Assembly (NCBI GenBank): GCA_046723645.1
Contig: JBKOUY010000031.1
Span: 1 to 5,509, forward strand
Direction: 5' to 3'
DNA length: 5,509 bases
Source of the DNA: DASQUK01 sp046723645
Lineage (GTDB): Bacteria; Actinomycetota; Acidimicrobiia; Acidimicrobiales; VFJN01
The notes beneath the pieces are model-generated. The model was not told the DNA's origin. It searched no databases and saw only the letters and a list, made by a program, of their open reading frames with translations. Each line of letters opens with the position of its first letter. Positions within the stretch are counted from its first letter, which is position 1. The position numbers were made by a program, and so were the translations under genes. Shown here piece after piece: positions 1-5,349 of this stretch.

Positions 1-687
1 TGGCACGAGGGGGAACCGCCGGCCGGCTGGGTCCAGGGCGAGGACGGGCACTACTACCCGCCGCCTCCACCGCCTCCGGGACCGGATGACGCGACACGGT
101 TGGATGAGCCGGCGTGGGATGCGGCCGAGCCGACCCAGCTCTACGATCCTGAGCCCTACGGCCCCGAGCCGGCTGGGGCCTACACGCCCGCGCACGCCGC
201 TCCGGCAGGCCGGGGACGGATTGTCGGCACGTACCGGTCGTGGCCGCGCTGGGCCCGCATCGCCGCCCCCCTGTCGGCCGCGATCATCGGGCTCGGGGCC
301 ATAGCTGTGATGGCCGGCGACCCCGATGGGAGCGACGGGGAGCAAGGCGCGGCCGAGGACGACTCGACCACGACAACCGAACGGCCGGCCACGACCGAGC
401 GCGCAACGACGACAACAGCGCCGACGCCGACGACGGCTCCACCTACGACGACGACCACCTCTCGCCCCACCGCGCCGCCGACCACGCGGCCACCGGCCGC
501 GAGGGCAGCGCCGACTACGTCACCACACGCGACCCAGCGATCGGGGGGAAGTGTGACGCCTGGCGCCTTGTGCTCACCAGCCGGTGCCACCGGGACCTCG
601 CCCGCCGGCGTCCCCATGACCTGCTCCACCGAGAAGTGCCACGGGAAGCCGCACGAGCAGCCGCGATCGCGGAGAACGAGCTGCTGA
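1..687 (+). CDS. Membrane-anchored Thr/Pro-rich protein with a C-terminal Cys module (5' end missing)
   Basis: The frame is open from base 1 to a TGA at 685-687, so the start lies outside the window and 228 residues are visible. Counted from the window edge: residues 4-27 hold a Gly/aromatic/Pro-rich motif (GWVQGEDGHYYPP then a Pro run) of a type common in Acidimicrobiia. Residues 28-83 are acidic, Pro-rich and probably disordered. About 87-103 (IAAPLSAAIIGLGAIAV) is a single hydrophobic segment after a basic stretch, which suggests the N-terminus is inside the cell. About 122-174 is a Thr/Pro linker typical of cell-surface stalks. The end, about 184-228, has the pattern TPGALCSPAGATGTSPAGVP followed by more Cys (Cys191, 208, 213, 228). 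I know this short module from the C-termini of other actinobacterial surface proteins. Topology is inferred: cytoplasmic tail, one helix, extracytoplasmic stalk. Function is unknown. Confidence is high that it is coding, low on role. Confidence 0.85.
   Translation, partial: WHEGEPPAGWVQGEDGHYYPPPPPPPGPDDATRLDEPAWDAAEPTQLYDPEPYGPEPAGAYTPAHAAPAGRGRIVGTYRSWPRWARIAAPLSAAIIGLGAIAVMAGDPDGSDGEQGAAEDDSTTTTERPATTERATTTTAPTPTTAPPTTTTTSRPTAPPTTRPPAARAAPTTSPHATQRSGGSVTPGALCSPAGATGTSPAGVPMTCSTEKCHGKPHEQPRSRRTSC
361..530 (+). repeat. Low-complexity ACG/ACC-rich tract encoding the Thr/Pro stalk
   Basis: This stretch is dominated by Thr and Pro codons with many ACGACG/ACGACA runs. It encodes the linker of the membrane-anchored protein. 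The Thr codons are mixed (ACG, ACC, ACA), so this is a protein-level low-complexity region and not a pure microsatellite. It creates a Val/Gly-rich shadow frame on the opposite strand that should not be annotated. Confidence 0.7.
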
Positions 688-937
688 GCGCCTGGGCACG
701 GTTCCGTCGTTTGCACTGGGGTGGCGGCCCGTCGCCTGGCTGGTGCTCCCACCGGCTCCGGTCGCCGTGTGGGCGACGTCACAACGGCAGGGGCGGGCGA
801 TGGCGTGTCGCGCGGCGACGTGCGATATCGGACGGGTGGCAGGATACGGGTGGATCGGCTCGATGATCTGTCCCGCCCCGCCAGCACCGCGGCGGTCGGT
901 TCGCCGCGACTCGGGTCGCCGGTGACCGTGATCGCGC

Positions 938-958
938 CGAGGCGTGTGCTTCGCCTCG
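938..958 (+). terminator. Perfect 7-bp stem-loop, possible terminator
   Basis: CGAGGCG at 938-944 pairs perfectly with CGCCTCG at 952-958 around a 7-nt loop. It lies about 250 nt past the stop of the membrane-anchored protein gene and has no T run after it. High-GC actinobacteria often end transcripts at hairpins without U tracts, so this is a candidate only. Confidence 0.25.
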
Positions 959-1290
959 TGACGGCGTCTGGCAGCGTTCCCGGGCACCCCGGACAGTTGG
1001 AATCCGCGGTGCCCAGAAATCCCGCTAGAGATGCCTGACGGCAATTCCAAAGGCGTCGCGGCTGCTGATCGCCGCGGACACGCAGGGCGCAGTCCGTGCG
1101 ATCCACACTCTCGGCCAGGCCACGGATCGGGAGTCTCGGTTGCTCACTGCTCCAGACTGTTGCGGTAGGCGGGCGCGTGCATGACCATCATCCGGCGTGG
1201 GGACACGCCGGGAACATTGTTCTGCGCGTAGCGGCTCGTGGCAGGACGAGCGCCGAATTGGGCAATCTGGTGCGCGTTTCGTCCTACCTA

Positions 1291-1315
1291 CCCGGCGGTA
1301 TGGGGCACCGGCGGG
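1291..1315 (-). terminator. Stem-loop just downstream of the S51 peptidase gene
   Basis: On the plus strand CCCGGCGGT (1291-1299) and ACCGGCGGG (1307-1315) form a 9-bp stem with one central mismatch and a 7-nt loop. Its edge is 10 nt beyond the stop codon of the minus-strand peptidase gene, where a terminator is expected. No T tract follows on the minus strand, so this would be a hairpin-only terminator or a 3'-end stabiliser. Confidence 0.4.
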
Positions 1316-1325
1316 CCGACCGAAT

Positions 1326-2039
1326 TCACGTACAGAGCGCTTCGGTCTGACCGTCGATGACTAGCACTTCTCCGTCTCGAAGGGTCCGCAAAGGCATGCC
1401 CGCGGTGGCGTACCGGGCAGCGACCCGGCCGCATGCCTCCGTCTCGGGATGGTCCGACGTATCGACGTGAGGCACGAACACCCAGTCGAGGATTCCCAGG
1501 CCACGCTCGGGGGCGCGGTCGCCATAGGTGCTCGCGACGACGGACCGGTCGTCCACCTCGGCGAACTCGGCGATTGATCTGCTCAACACGCAGGGACCCG
1601 CGCTGTAACCGCCGTAGCAGACCGAATCTGCGGCAAGGCGCTCGACGATGGCCTCGTCAGCTCGGCTCCGGGCGAGGGCGTAGCGGAGCATGAAGACGTT
1701 CCCGCCGCGGAGCCAGACGAGGTCGTACTTCTCGAGAGCCGCGCGGATGTCGTCTCGGTCGAAGTAGTCGCGAAGGTCGAGGTGCTCGGGACGGAGTCCC
1801 AACTCGGACAGTGCGGTCAGTTCCCGATCGACGCCCTCCAGCCGCTGGTGTGTGGGCTGTCCATCCATCGCGTTGGCGATGACTGCGGCGCGGCGGTCCC
1901 CGCGGACCAGATCCCGGAGCCGGTTCGGGCAGCGTCCCATTCGGAACGACGACAGGTAGAGCCGCACGCCCTCACGCTCGCACACGCCTGTGATGAGCCC
2001 AACGAGGTTCGCCGATGACCCGGCGGTGGGGGGCGGCAT
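1326..2039 (-). CDS. Peptidase S51 family protein (dipeptidase E-like)
   Basis: Predicted serine peptidase of family S51, which contains dipeptidase E (Asp-X dipeptide hydrolysis) and cyanophycinase. It has no signal peptide, so it is probably cytoplasmic. Numbering from the ATG at 2039 (237 aa): RLYLSSFRMG at 26-35 is the first beta-strand region, WLRGGNVFMLRYAL at 109-122 is the GGN motif, GGYSAGPCVLS at 143-153 holds the nucleophile elbow with Ser146, and VPHVDTSDHPET at 189-200 holds the probable catalytic His191. The acidic triad member cannot be assigned by eye. The start is uncertain: no SD precedes the ATG, and family members as I recall them begin at the RLYLSSF strand. That favours the GTG at 1967-1965 (213 aa). 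The gene is divergent from the one starting at 2086, and a stem-loop follows its stop. Its substrate is inferred only; cyanophycinase activity is less likely given the dipeptidase-like size and motifs. Confidence 0.9.
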   Translation of the reverse strand: MPPPTAGSSANLVGLITGVCEREGVRLYLSSFRMGRCPNRLRDLVRGDRRAAVIANAMDGQPTHQRLEGVDRELTALSELGLRPEHLDLRDYFDRDDIRAALEKYDLVWLRGGNVFMLRYALARSRADEAIVERLAADSVCYGGYSAGPCVLSRSIAEFAEVDDRSVVASTYGDRAPERGLGILDWVFVPHVDTSDHPETEACGRVAARYATAGMPLRTLRDGEVLVIDGQTEALCT

Positions 2040-2073
2040 CTGGCGTGCGCCGCGAACGGAGTTCGGGGACTCC

Positions 2074-2088
2074 TAGGCTCCGGGCGTG
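2074..2088 (+). promoter_or_regulatory. TAGGCT -10-like box placed for a leaderless GTG start
   Basis: TAGGCT at 2074-2079 fits the actinobacterial -10 form TANNNT and ends 6 nt before the GTG at 2086. There is no SD in front of this GTG. With the usual -10 to start-site distance, transcription would begin at or next to the GTG, giving a leaderless mRNA, which is common in Actinobacteria. No clear -35 box is seen. The same hexamer with the same 6-nt spacing to a GTG recurs on the minus strand at 5355-5341. Confidence 0.45.
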
Positions 2089-2856
2089 CCTGGACACTTC
2101 GACAGCGTCGGGTTCCCGCTCTCCGATCGCGACGAGTTCGGGCAGATGATTACTGACCTGGTAGGCCGCGCCGAGCGCGAGGCAGCCGCCCAGGGAACGC
2201 GACTCCTGTGGTCGGATCCCTCCGGCGCCCGCGTTGCGATCTTCGTGAACGACCGGGGATCGATTGAGTGTGCGAAGCCGTCGTTCCATGGGACGACCAC
2301 GATCCGCATCCGTAAGTCCTCGGAGATCGCCGATCCGAACGGCTGTGGCTTCTGTGCCCTGAGCTCCGTCGAGGTGCTCGACGGTGACGAGATGGTGTAT
2401 CCGCTCGCCTTCGAGCTCGACGACGTGCACCGAGGGCCGCTTACTGCACGCGATGCGCGTGACGTGTCCGTCACCGCTTTCGCTGAGCAGATCGAGTCGT
2501 GGGCTGACGAAGAGGCCTTCGGAGCCGGTCAGGATCCACTGCGACCGCAGTTCGCCGCCCGTTCCCTTATTCCCTCCGGGTTGTTCAACGTCGGTGATGA
2601 CCCTCGTCCACCCCGAGCGGAGGCAATCATCACCGGCGTTGTGCGTCGGGGCGAGCGGAAGACGAACGCGTGGACGGGCACCGCATTCGACTGGTGCGAA
2701 CTCGAGACGTTCGCGGCGACCCTCGATGTTGTGGCGGCACCCCAGCCCGACCCGTTCGCGACGGGGCAGGTGATCCAAGGGACGTTCTGGCTAGTTGCGC
2801 ACCGGCGGACAGGAGACAGCGAGCAGGGACGCCGACGCCGTTGGTTCCGACGATGA
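2086..2856 (+). CDS. Conserved-looking protein of unknown function, possible C-terminal OB-like module
   Basis: A 256-residue soluble protein without signal peptide or membrane segment. Codon use is strongly GC3-biased, so it is a real gene. The N-terminal half starts PGHFDSVGFPLSDRDEFGQM (residues 2-21), which resembles hypothetical actinobacterial proteins opening with an HF(D/N)S(I/V)GFP motif. It then shows alternating short strands, including LLWSDPSGARVAIFVND at 40-56. The second half (about 177-240) has a beta-rich pattern: AEAIITGVVRRGERKTN, then FDWCELETFAATLDVVA, then QGTFWLVAHR. I read this as OB-fold-like, which is inference only. The C-terminus is strongly basic (RRRRWFRR at 249-256). 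Cys87 and Cys90 sit in GCGFC, close enough for a metal or redox pair, but there is no second pair. The GTG start is supported by the TAGGCT box. It could bind nucleic acid; function remains unknown. Confidence 0.85.
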   Translation: MPGHFDSVGFPLSDRDEFGQMITDLVGRAEREAAAQGTRLLWSDPSGARVAIFVNDRGSIECAKPSFHGTTTIRIRKSSEIADPNGCGFCALSSVEVLDGDEMVYPLAFELDDVHRGPLTARDARDVSVTAFAEQIESWADEEAFGAGQDPLRPQFAARSLIPSGLFNVGDDPRPPRAEAIITGVVRRGERKTNAWTGTAFDWCELETFAATLDVVAAPQPDPFATGQVIQGTFWLVAHRRTGDSEQGRRRRWFRR

Positions 2857-3137
2857 CATCGAGGCTCGTCGCCACGACAGGTCAACCGATAACACGCGGG
2901 GCGGTTCGGGAGCGGACGTGTAGCTCCGCGATCTGGCACAGGAGACGCGCTCGACCCTTCAACCTGCCGGCGTTCTGGGACGGTAAGCGGGTTCACCTCA
3001 GTGAGGCGGGACTACTTCCCTCGCTGCTGTGCTCGATGGTCGTTGTCCAAAGGCAGCTCGACTCGATCCAGCCCGTATCGTGGCGAAGTGGACGTCGACC
3101 ACGACGTGGCAGGCGGGCCAGTGGACCGGCTGCCTGT

Positions 3138-3149
3138 CGTGCCGGCACG
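3138..3149. promoter_or_regulatory. Perfect 12-bp palindrome touching the SD of the DoxX-like gene
   Basis: CGTGCCGGCACG is an exact palindrome whose last base is the first base of the GGAGG ribosome site. CCGGC at 3126-3130 can also pair with GCCGG at 3141-3145 across a 10-nt loop. The placement would suit an operator or an RNA structure that affects translation, but chance palindromes are frequent in GC-rich DNA. Confidence 0.25.
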
Positions 3150-3153
3150 GAGG
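3149..3153 (+). promoter_or_regulatory. Strong SD that fixes the DoxX-like start
   Basis: GGAGG lies 8 nt before the ATG at 3162. This decides the start over the longer in-frame extensions that begin at 2670 or 2853. Confidence 0.8.
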
Positions 3154-3161
3154 ACCCATCA

Positions 3162-3602
3162 ATGGCCGCAAACTCGACGACGCGCCGGGCCCTGGGGGCC
3201 ATGGGCCAGCTTGCGCTGGGCGCCGCGCTGCTCACAGCTGGTACCGGACATCTCACGAAGCAGCGCCAAGAGTTCCAAGCACAGGTGCCGTCGTGGTTCC
3301 CGGCCGATCCCGACTCGGTCGTTGTGGTCTCAGGCGTTGTCGAGCTCGCCCTCGGCGCCGCTCTGCTCGGGACATGGAAACAGCCTGCCCGCGCGGTGGT
3401 GGGCGGCACAGCAGCCGCCTTCTTCGTCGCCATCTTCCCCGGCAACATCGCGCAATACACGGGTCACGTGGACGCCTTCGGCCTGGACACGGACGCCAAA
3501 CGAGCCATCCGGCTGGTGTTCCAACCTGTTCTCGTGGCTTGGGCCTTGGTGTCGACCGACGCCGTGCGATTCCTCTGCGAGAAGCGAGCAAAGGTCCGCT
3601 GA
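3162..3602 (+). CDS. DoxX-like small integral membrane protein
   Basis: A 146-residue protein with four predicted transmembrane helices, at about residues 11-27, 52-70, 79-93 and 115-131. The order and sequence features fit the DoxX/DoxD-like membrane family. After helix 1 comes TAGTGHLTKQRQEFQAQVPSWFP, resembling the family pattern of aGxxHF and VPxWlP. Helix 2 carries SGVVELALGAALLGT, with the Glu seen in SGxxEl motifs. IFPGNIAQY follows helix 3, and RLVFQPVLVAWAL forms helix 4 with the typical Gln before it. Proteins of this family are poorly characterised; some are linked to thiol or oxidative stress homeostasis, but the sequence alone does not show a substrate. It is on the same strand as its neighbours, but the long spacers on both sides argue against a tight operon. 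Family assignment is confident, role is not. Confidence 0.9.
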   Translation: MAANSTTRRALGAMGQLALGAALLTAGTGHLTKQRQEFQAQVPSWFPADPDSVVVVSGVVELALGAALLGTWKQPARAVVGGTAAAFFVAIFPGNIAQYTGHVDAFGLDTDAKRAIRLVFQPVLVAWALVSTDAVRFLCEKRAKVR

Positions 3603-3603
3603 T

Positions 3604-3624
3604 CCCGCATCGACCCAGAGCGGG
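3604..3624 (+). terminator. Short stem-loop directly after the DoxX-like stop
   Basis: CCCGC at 3604-3608 pairs with GCGGG at 3620-3624 around an 11-nt loop, starting 2 nt after the stop codon. It is only 5 bp with no T run, so it is weak evidence for a terminator. Confidence 0.2.
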
Positions 3625-3649
3625 CTCGGAGTGTCGGGGGCCGCGTCGA

Positions 3650-3678
3650 TTGATACACCGGTACGACGACACCACGGT
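3650..3678 (+). promoter_or_regulatory. Weak promoter candidate for the helix-hairpin-helix gene
   Basis: TTGATA at 3650-3655 resembles a -35 box (TTGACA) and is followed after 17 nt by CACGGT at 3673-3678, one mismatch from the TANNNT form of a -10. The spacing is ideal, but the -10 lacks its first T. It would give a leader of roughly 80 nt before the ATG at 3763. Confidence 0.25.
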
Positions 3679-3750
3679 CCCGGCGATAGGAGACGGCGCG
3701 CGATGAGTTCCCCATGTGTGCAACGTCGTAGCCACAACGTGCTGTCTCGA

Positions 3751-3756
3751 GAAGGA
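3751..3756 (+). promoter_or_regulatory. SD for the helix-hairpin-helix gene
   Basis: GAAGGA ends 6 nt before the ATG at 3763 and supports that start. A second in-frame ATG at 3703 also has an SD-like AGGAG (3688-3692), 10 nt away, so a 20-residue longer product is possible. Confidence 0.7.
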
Positions 3757-3762
3757 ACGACG

Positions 3763-3963
3763 ATGAAAAACGACGGGCCCTTGCCGCAGATCGGTGCTCC
3801 GGCAACGCGGGCGCTTGCCGCCCGAGGCATCACGCGCCGCGCCGATCTAACGCACCACCGGTCGGAGGACCTGCTCGCGCTGCACGGCGTGGGACCCAAG
3901 GCCGTCCGCTTCCTCAGGGCGGCACTCGCCGAGCAAGGGATGTCGTTCGTCGAAGGCTCGTAG
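3763..3963 (+). CDS. Small helix-hairpin-helix protein, likely DNA-binding
   Basis: A 66-residue protein made almost entirely of two helix-hairpin-helix-like units. The first is about residues 7-23 (LPQIGAPATRALAARGI), followed by a linker through HHRSEDLLAL. The second is about 37-55, with the classic hairpin HGVGPKA at 41-47 and the helix VRFLRAAL after it. The layout resembles the RNA polymerase alpha C-terminal domain and the small standalone HhH proteins often annotated as DNA-binding. HhH units contact the DNA backbone without sequence specificity, so a DNA-binding role is inferred from the fold; the partner is unknown. GC3 is high (about 80%), the SD is good, and the start lies six residues before the conserved LPQIG, as expected. 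It lies 160 nt after the DoxX-like gene and faces the hydrolase gene. Confidence 0.85.
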   Translation: MKNDGPLPQIGAPATRALAARGITRRADLTHHRSEDLLALHGVGPKAVRFLRAALAEQGMSFVEGS

Positions 3964-4002
3964 CAGGCTGCGGCGCAGTGGCTGACCCGGCGATCGGGGG
4001 TG

Positions 4003-4017
4003 CCCCGCCTCGGGGTT
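4003..4017 (+). terminator. Stem-loop after the helix-hairpin-helix gene
   Basis: CCCCG (4003-4007) and CGGGG (4011-4015) form a 5-bp GC stem with a 3-nt loop, followed by TT. It lies 39 nt past the stop codon. This is a plausible but short terminator for the plus-strand gene. Confidence 0.35.
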
Positions 4018-4115
4018 CGGGACGCGGGTTGTGGGGCGGCCGCGTGAGGACGAGCGAGTCCGACGTTGGACGCCAGGCTCTGATTGGTCTTCCCGATGTC
4101 AGAGACTGTGGCGGG

Positions 4116-4143
4116 CCCCGTTCGGCGCCCACCCGGAGCGGGG
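4116..4143. terminator. 10-bp bulged stem-loop between convergent genes
   Basis: CCCCGTTCGG (4116-4125) pairs with CCGGAGCGGGG (4133-4143) across a 7-nt loop. In plus-strand RNA this gives ten pairs, one of them G-U, with a single bulged G at 4135. In minus-strand RNA the G-U becomes a mismatch but most of the stem remains. Both genes end toward it (152 and 108 nt away), so it may serve either or both. There is no T tract. Confidence 0.35.
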
Positions 4144-4251
4144 AGCGAAGGGCAGAACCTGTGTCCCAAGTCCGACTGCGCTAGCGAGCCGCTCGACCTG
4201 GCGGTGGTGTCGGTGCCGCTGCGGACCGTGGGGGACTGGCCGAGTCCTGAG

Positions 4252-5262
4252 TCAGCGCGTTGAGTTCCACCAGTTGGTGATTTCGTCATAGACCTCGGGG
4301 CGATTGGCGAGCGCGATGTGATTGATCCTGGGGCAGAGGCGAATCGTGGCGTTCGGGAACAGGGCGGGCTCGTCGTTGCCGAGCCAGCCTTGCGCGCTCG
4401 GGGCCGTCACAAGCGCGTCGCCGAGTAGGCGGTTGACGGGATGGGCAACATCGGCGTCCCGTTCGTCAACGAGTGAGCCGGCGATGGCGAGGTACTCGGC
4501 GCGCCGGGGGACGCGCACCCGATAGCGCTCGGGGCGCTCGGTGGCATAGGGATCGCGCTCGACCCAATCCTCGTCGAGGACCGCACCCCAACGGAGGTCC
4601 TTGATCCCCTCACTGCGCCGGTCGAGTCCGGCGCCGATCAGCCGGGTCACGGGATTCGGTAGCGACCACAACGCTGCGCTCGTGAGGTTGGCGATCACCT
4701 CGAGGTTGGCGCCGCTGTTCGGCACACCGAGCAGCACCACCCGCTTCACCTTGGCGGGCCAAGGCCCACGGCGTCGCAACCGGTCTCGCAAAGTCGCGCT
4801 GCCCCGGCCGTAGTGGCAAGCGCTCCGGATCACGAGGCCGCCCATGCTGTGACCGATGAGGTCGATCTCGCGCACCCGCACCGGCCAGGCCCTCACCAGC
4901 CGTTGGAGGCTCGCCGCGAGCTCACGCCCATTGGTAGAGATGTGTCGCCCCGTGTTGTAGCGGACGTACACGGGGCTCGCGCCGCGCTCGCGTGCCAGCA
5001 GCTCGCCATAGGTGAGCTCCGGCCGGCTGGCGAACCTCCACACCGATTCCGACGCCATGAGCCCGTGCACGAGCACACATAGCCGGGCTCCGGCATTCGG
5101 GAGCGCACGCCGGAGCCCATCGCGATCGAGTGGGAGCTCGTCGCCGGCTGCGGTGCGAAACGTCAGGGGTATGGCGAGCGAGGATTCCTGTTCGACAAGT
5201 GCGTCGCCGAACAGGCCGTTGACGACGGCCCGAGCGTCGTCGGCCCAAACGGGGAGTGACAT
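4252..5262 (-). CDS. Alpha/beta hydrolase, lipase/PGAP1-like
   Basis: A 336-residue serine hydrolase without signal peptide, so probably cytoplasmic. Numbering from the ATG at 5262: VLVHGLMASESVW at 63-75 is the oxyanion-hole strand (His66-Gly67), DLIGHSMGGLVIRSAC at 134-149 is the nucleophile elbow with Ser139, and VVLLGVPNSGANLE at 175-188 is the following strand and PxSG loop. RSEGIKDLRWG at 216-226 matches a segment I know from a family of bacterial esterases/lipases. LLGDALVTAPSA at 279-290 offers Asp282 as the acid, and RINHIALANRPEVYDEI at 312-328 offers His315. The full catalytic set is thus present. The substrate (acyl ester or lipid) cannot be read from sequence. A TTG directly upstream (5265) is in frame, but the ATG is the better start. 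No good SD precedes it. A promoter candidate lies at 5355-5350 with a short ORF in the leader. The gene stands alone on its strand. Confidence 0.9.
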   Translation of the reverse strand: MSLPVWADDARAVVNGLFGDALVEQESSLAIPLTFRTAAGDELPLDRDGLRRALPNAGARLCVLVHGLMASESVWRFASRPELTYGELLARERGASPVYVRYNTGRHISTNGRELAASLQRLVRAWPVRVREIDLIGHSMGGLVIRSACHYGRGSATLRDRLRRRGPWPAKVKRVVLLGVPNSGANLEVIANLTSAALWSLPNPVTRLIGAGLDRRSEGIKDLRWGAVLDEDWVERDPYATERPERYRVRVPRRAEYLAIAGSLVDERDADVAHPVNRLLGDALVTAPSAQGWLGNDEPALFPNATIRLCPRINHIALANRPEVYDEITNWWNSTR

Positions 5263-5274
5263 CAACGAGCTACA

Positions 5275-5343
5275 TCACCAGGCTCGATCCTGGCCGATGT
5301 CGGCACCGGCTCGAGCGGCCGATACCGTCGCTCCCGCTACCAC
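5275..5343 (-). other. Possible 22-codon leader ORF ahead of the hydrolase gene
   Basis: A GTG at 5343-5341 begins a 22-codon frame ending in TGA at 5277-5275, 12 nt before the hydrolase ATG. It starts exactly 6 nt after a TAGGCT box, where a leaderless message would begin. The peptide is Ala/Gly-rich and ends in Trp, with no recognised family. Third-position GC is only about 64%, so coding status is doubtful. If translated, it could couple ribosomes to the poorly marked hydrolase start. Confidence 0.2.
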
Positions 5344-5349
5344 GCTGCG

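Larger units (their letters stand above)
688..1325. other. 638-nt stretch without a convincing gene
   Basis: Several frames are open here on both strands, including plus 721-1038, plus 1096-1350 and minus 1050-574. Their products are Arg/Pro/Ala-rich and match no family I recognise. None has a good SD with a sensible start. The plus 1096-1350 frame lacks the third-position GC excess seen in the real genes. I find no tRNA or rRNA signature. What is visible is three stem-loops: 938-944 with 952-958 (CGAGGCG/CGCCTCG), 1057-1062 with 1071-1076 (CGCGGC/GCCGCG), and 1291-1315, which is listed separately. The region may be intergenic DNA or the remains of a decayed gene. Confidence 0.6.
2857..3161. 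other. 305-nt spacer between the unknown gene and the DoxX-like gene
   Basis: No convincing gene is present. The DoxX-like frame stays open upstream through the whole spacer and contains an ATG at 2853 that overlaps the previous stop as ATGA. The translated spacer is Arg-rich, lacks family features and reads like chance coding. Visible elements are an inverted repeat ACGTCG-N4-CGACGT at 3092-3107, a TATCGT (TANNNT) box at 3076-3081 that could be a -10 for the DoxX-like gene, and a perfect 12-bp palindrome at 3138-3149. Confidence 0.55.
3964..4251. other. Convergent intergenic region with hairpins
   Basis: This 288-nt region sits between two genes that point at each other. No frame looks coding. 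It holds CCCCG-N3-CGGGG at 4003-4015, CTCTGA-N15-TCAGAG at 4078-4104, and a longer stem at 4116-4143. The content fits back-to-back transcription termination. Confidence 0.5.

Noticed and set aside
721..1038. 105-codon plus-strand open frame
   Set aside because: No recognisable domain, no SD, Arg/Pro/Ala-rich product of a kind common by chance in GC-rich DNA.
180..1106. 308-codon minus-strand open frame rich in Val/Gly
   Set aside because: It is the antisense shadow of the Thr/Pro stalk codons and crosses the end of a well-supported plus-strand gene.
1166..1350. TAGGCG-N5-GTG followed by an open frame to 1350
   Set aside because: It resembles the leaderless pattern, but third-position GC is no higher than background, the frame runs into the 3' end of the S51 gene, and no family is recognised.
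2911..2935. GTAGCTC and GGTTCGGG fragments resembling tRNA D- and T-arm sequence
   Set aside because: They are in the wrong order and no acceptor or anticodon stem can be built around them.
2853..3602. DoxX-like frame extended upstream to an ATG that overlaps the previous stop as ATGA (103 extra residues)
   Set aside because: The extension is Arg-rich and unlike any membrane protein N-terminus, while the ATG at 3162 has a GGAGG at ideal distance and matches the family start.
3330..4289. 319-codon minus-strand open frame
   Set aside because: It runs antisense through the DoxX-like and helix-hairpin-helix genes and shows no domain; it is a shadow frame.
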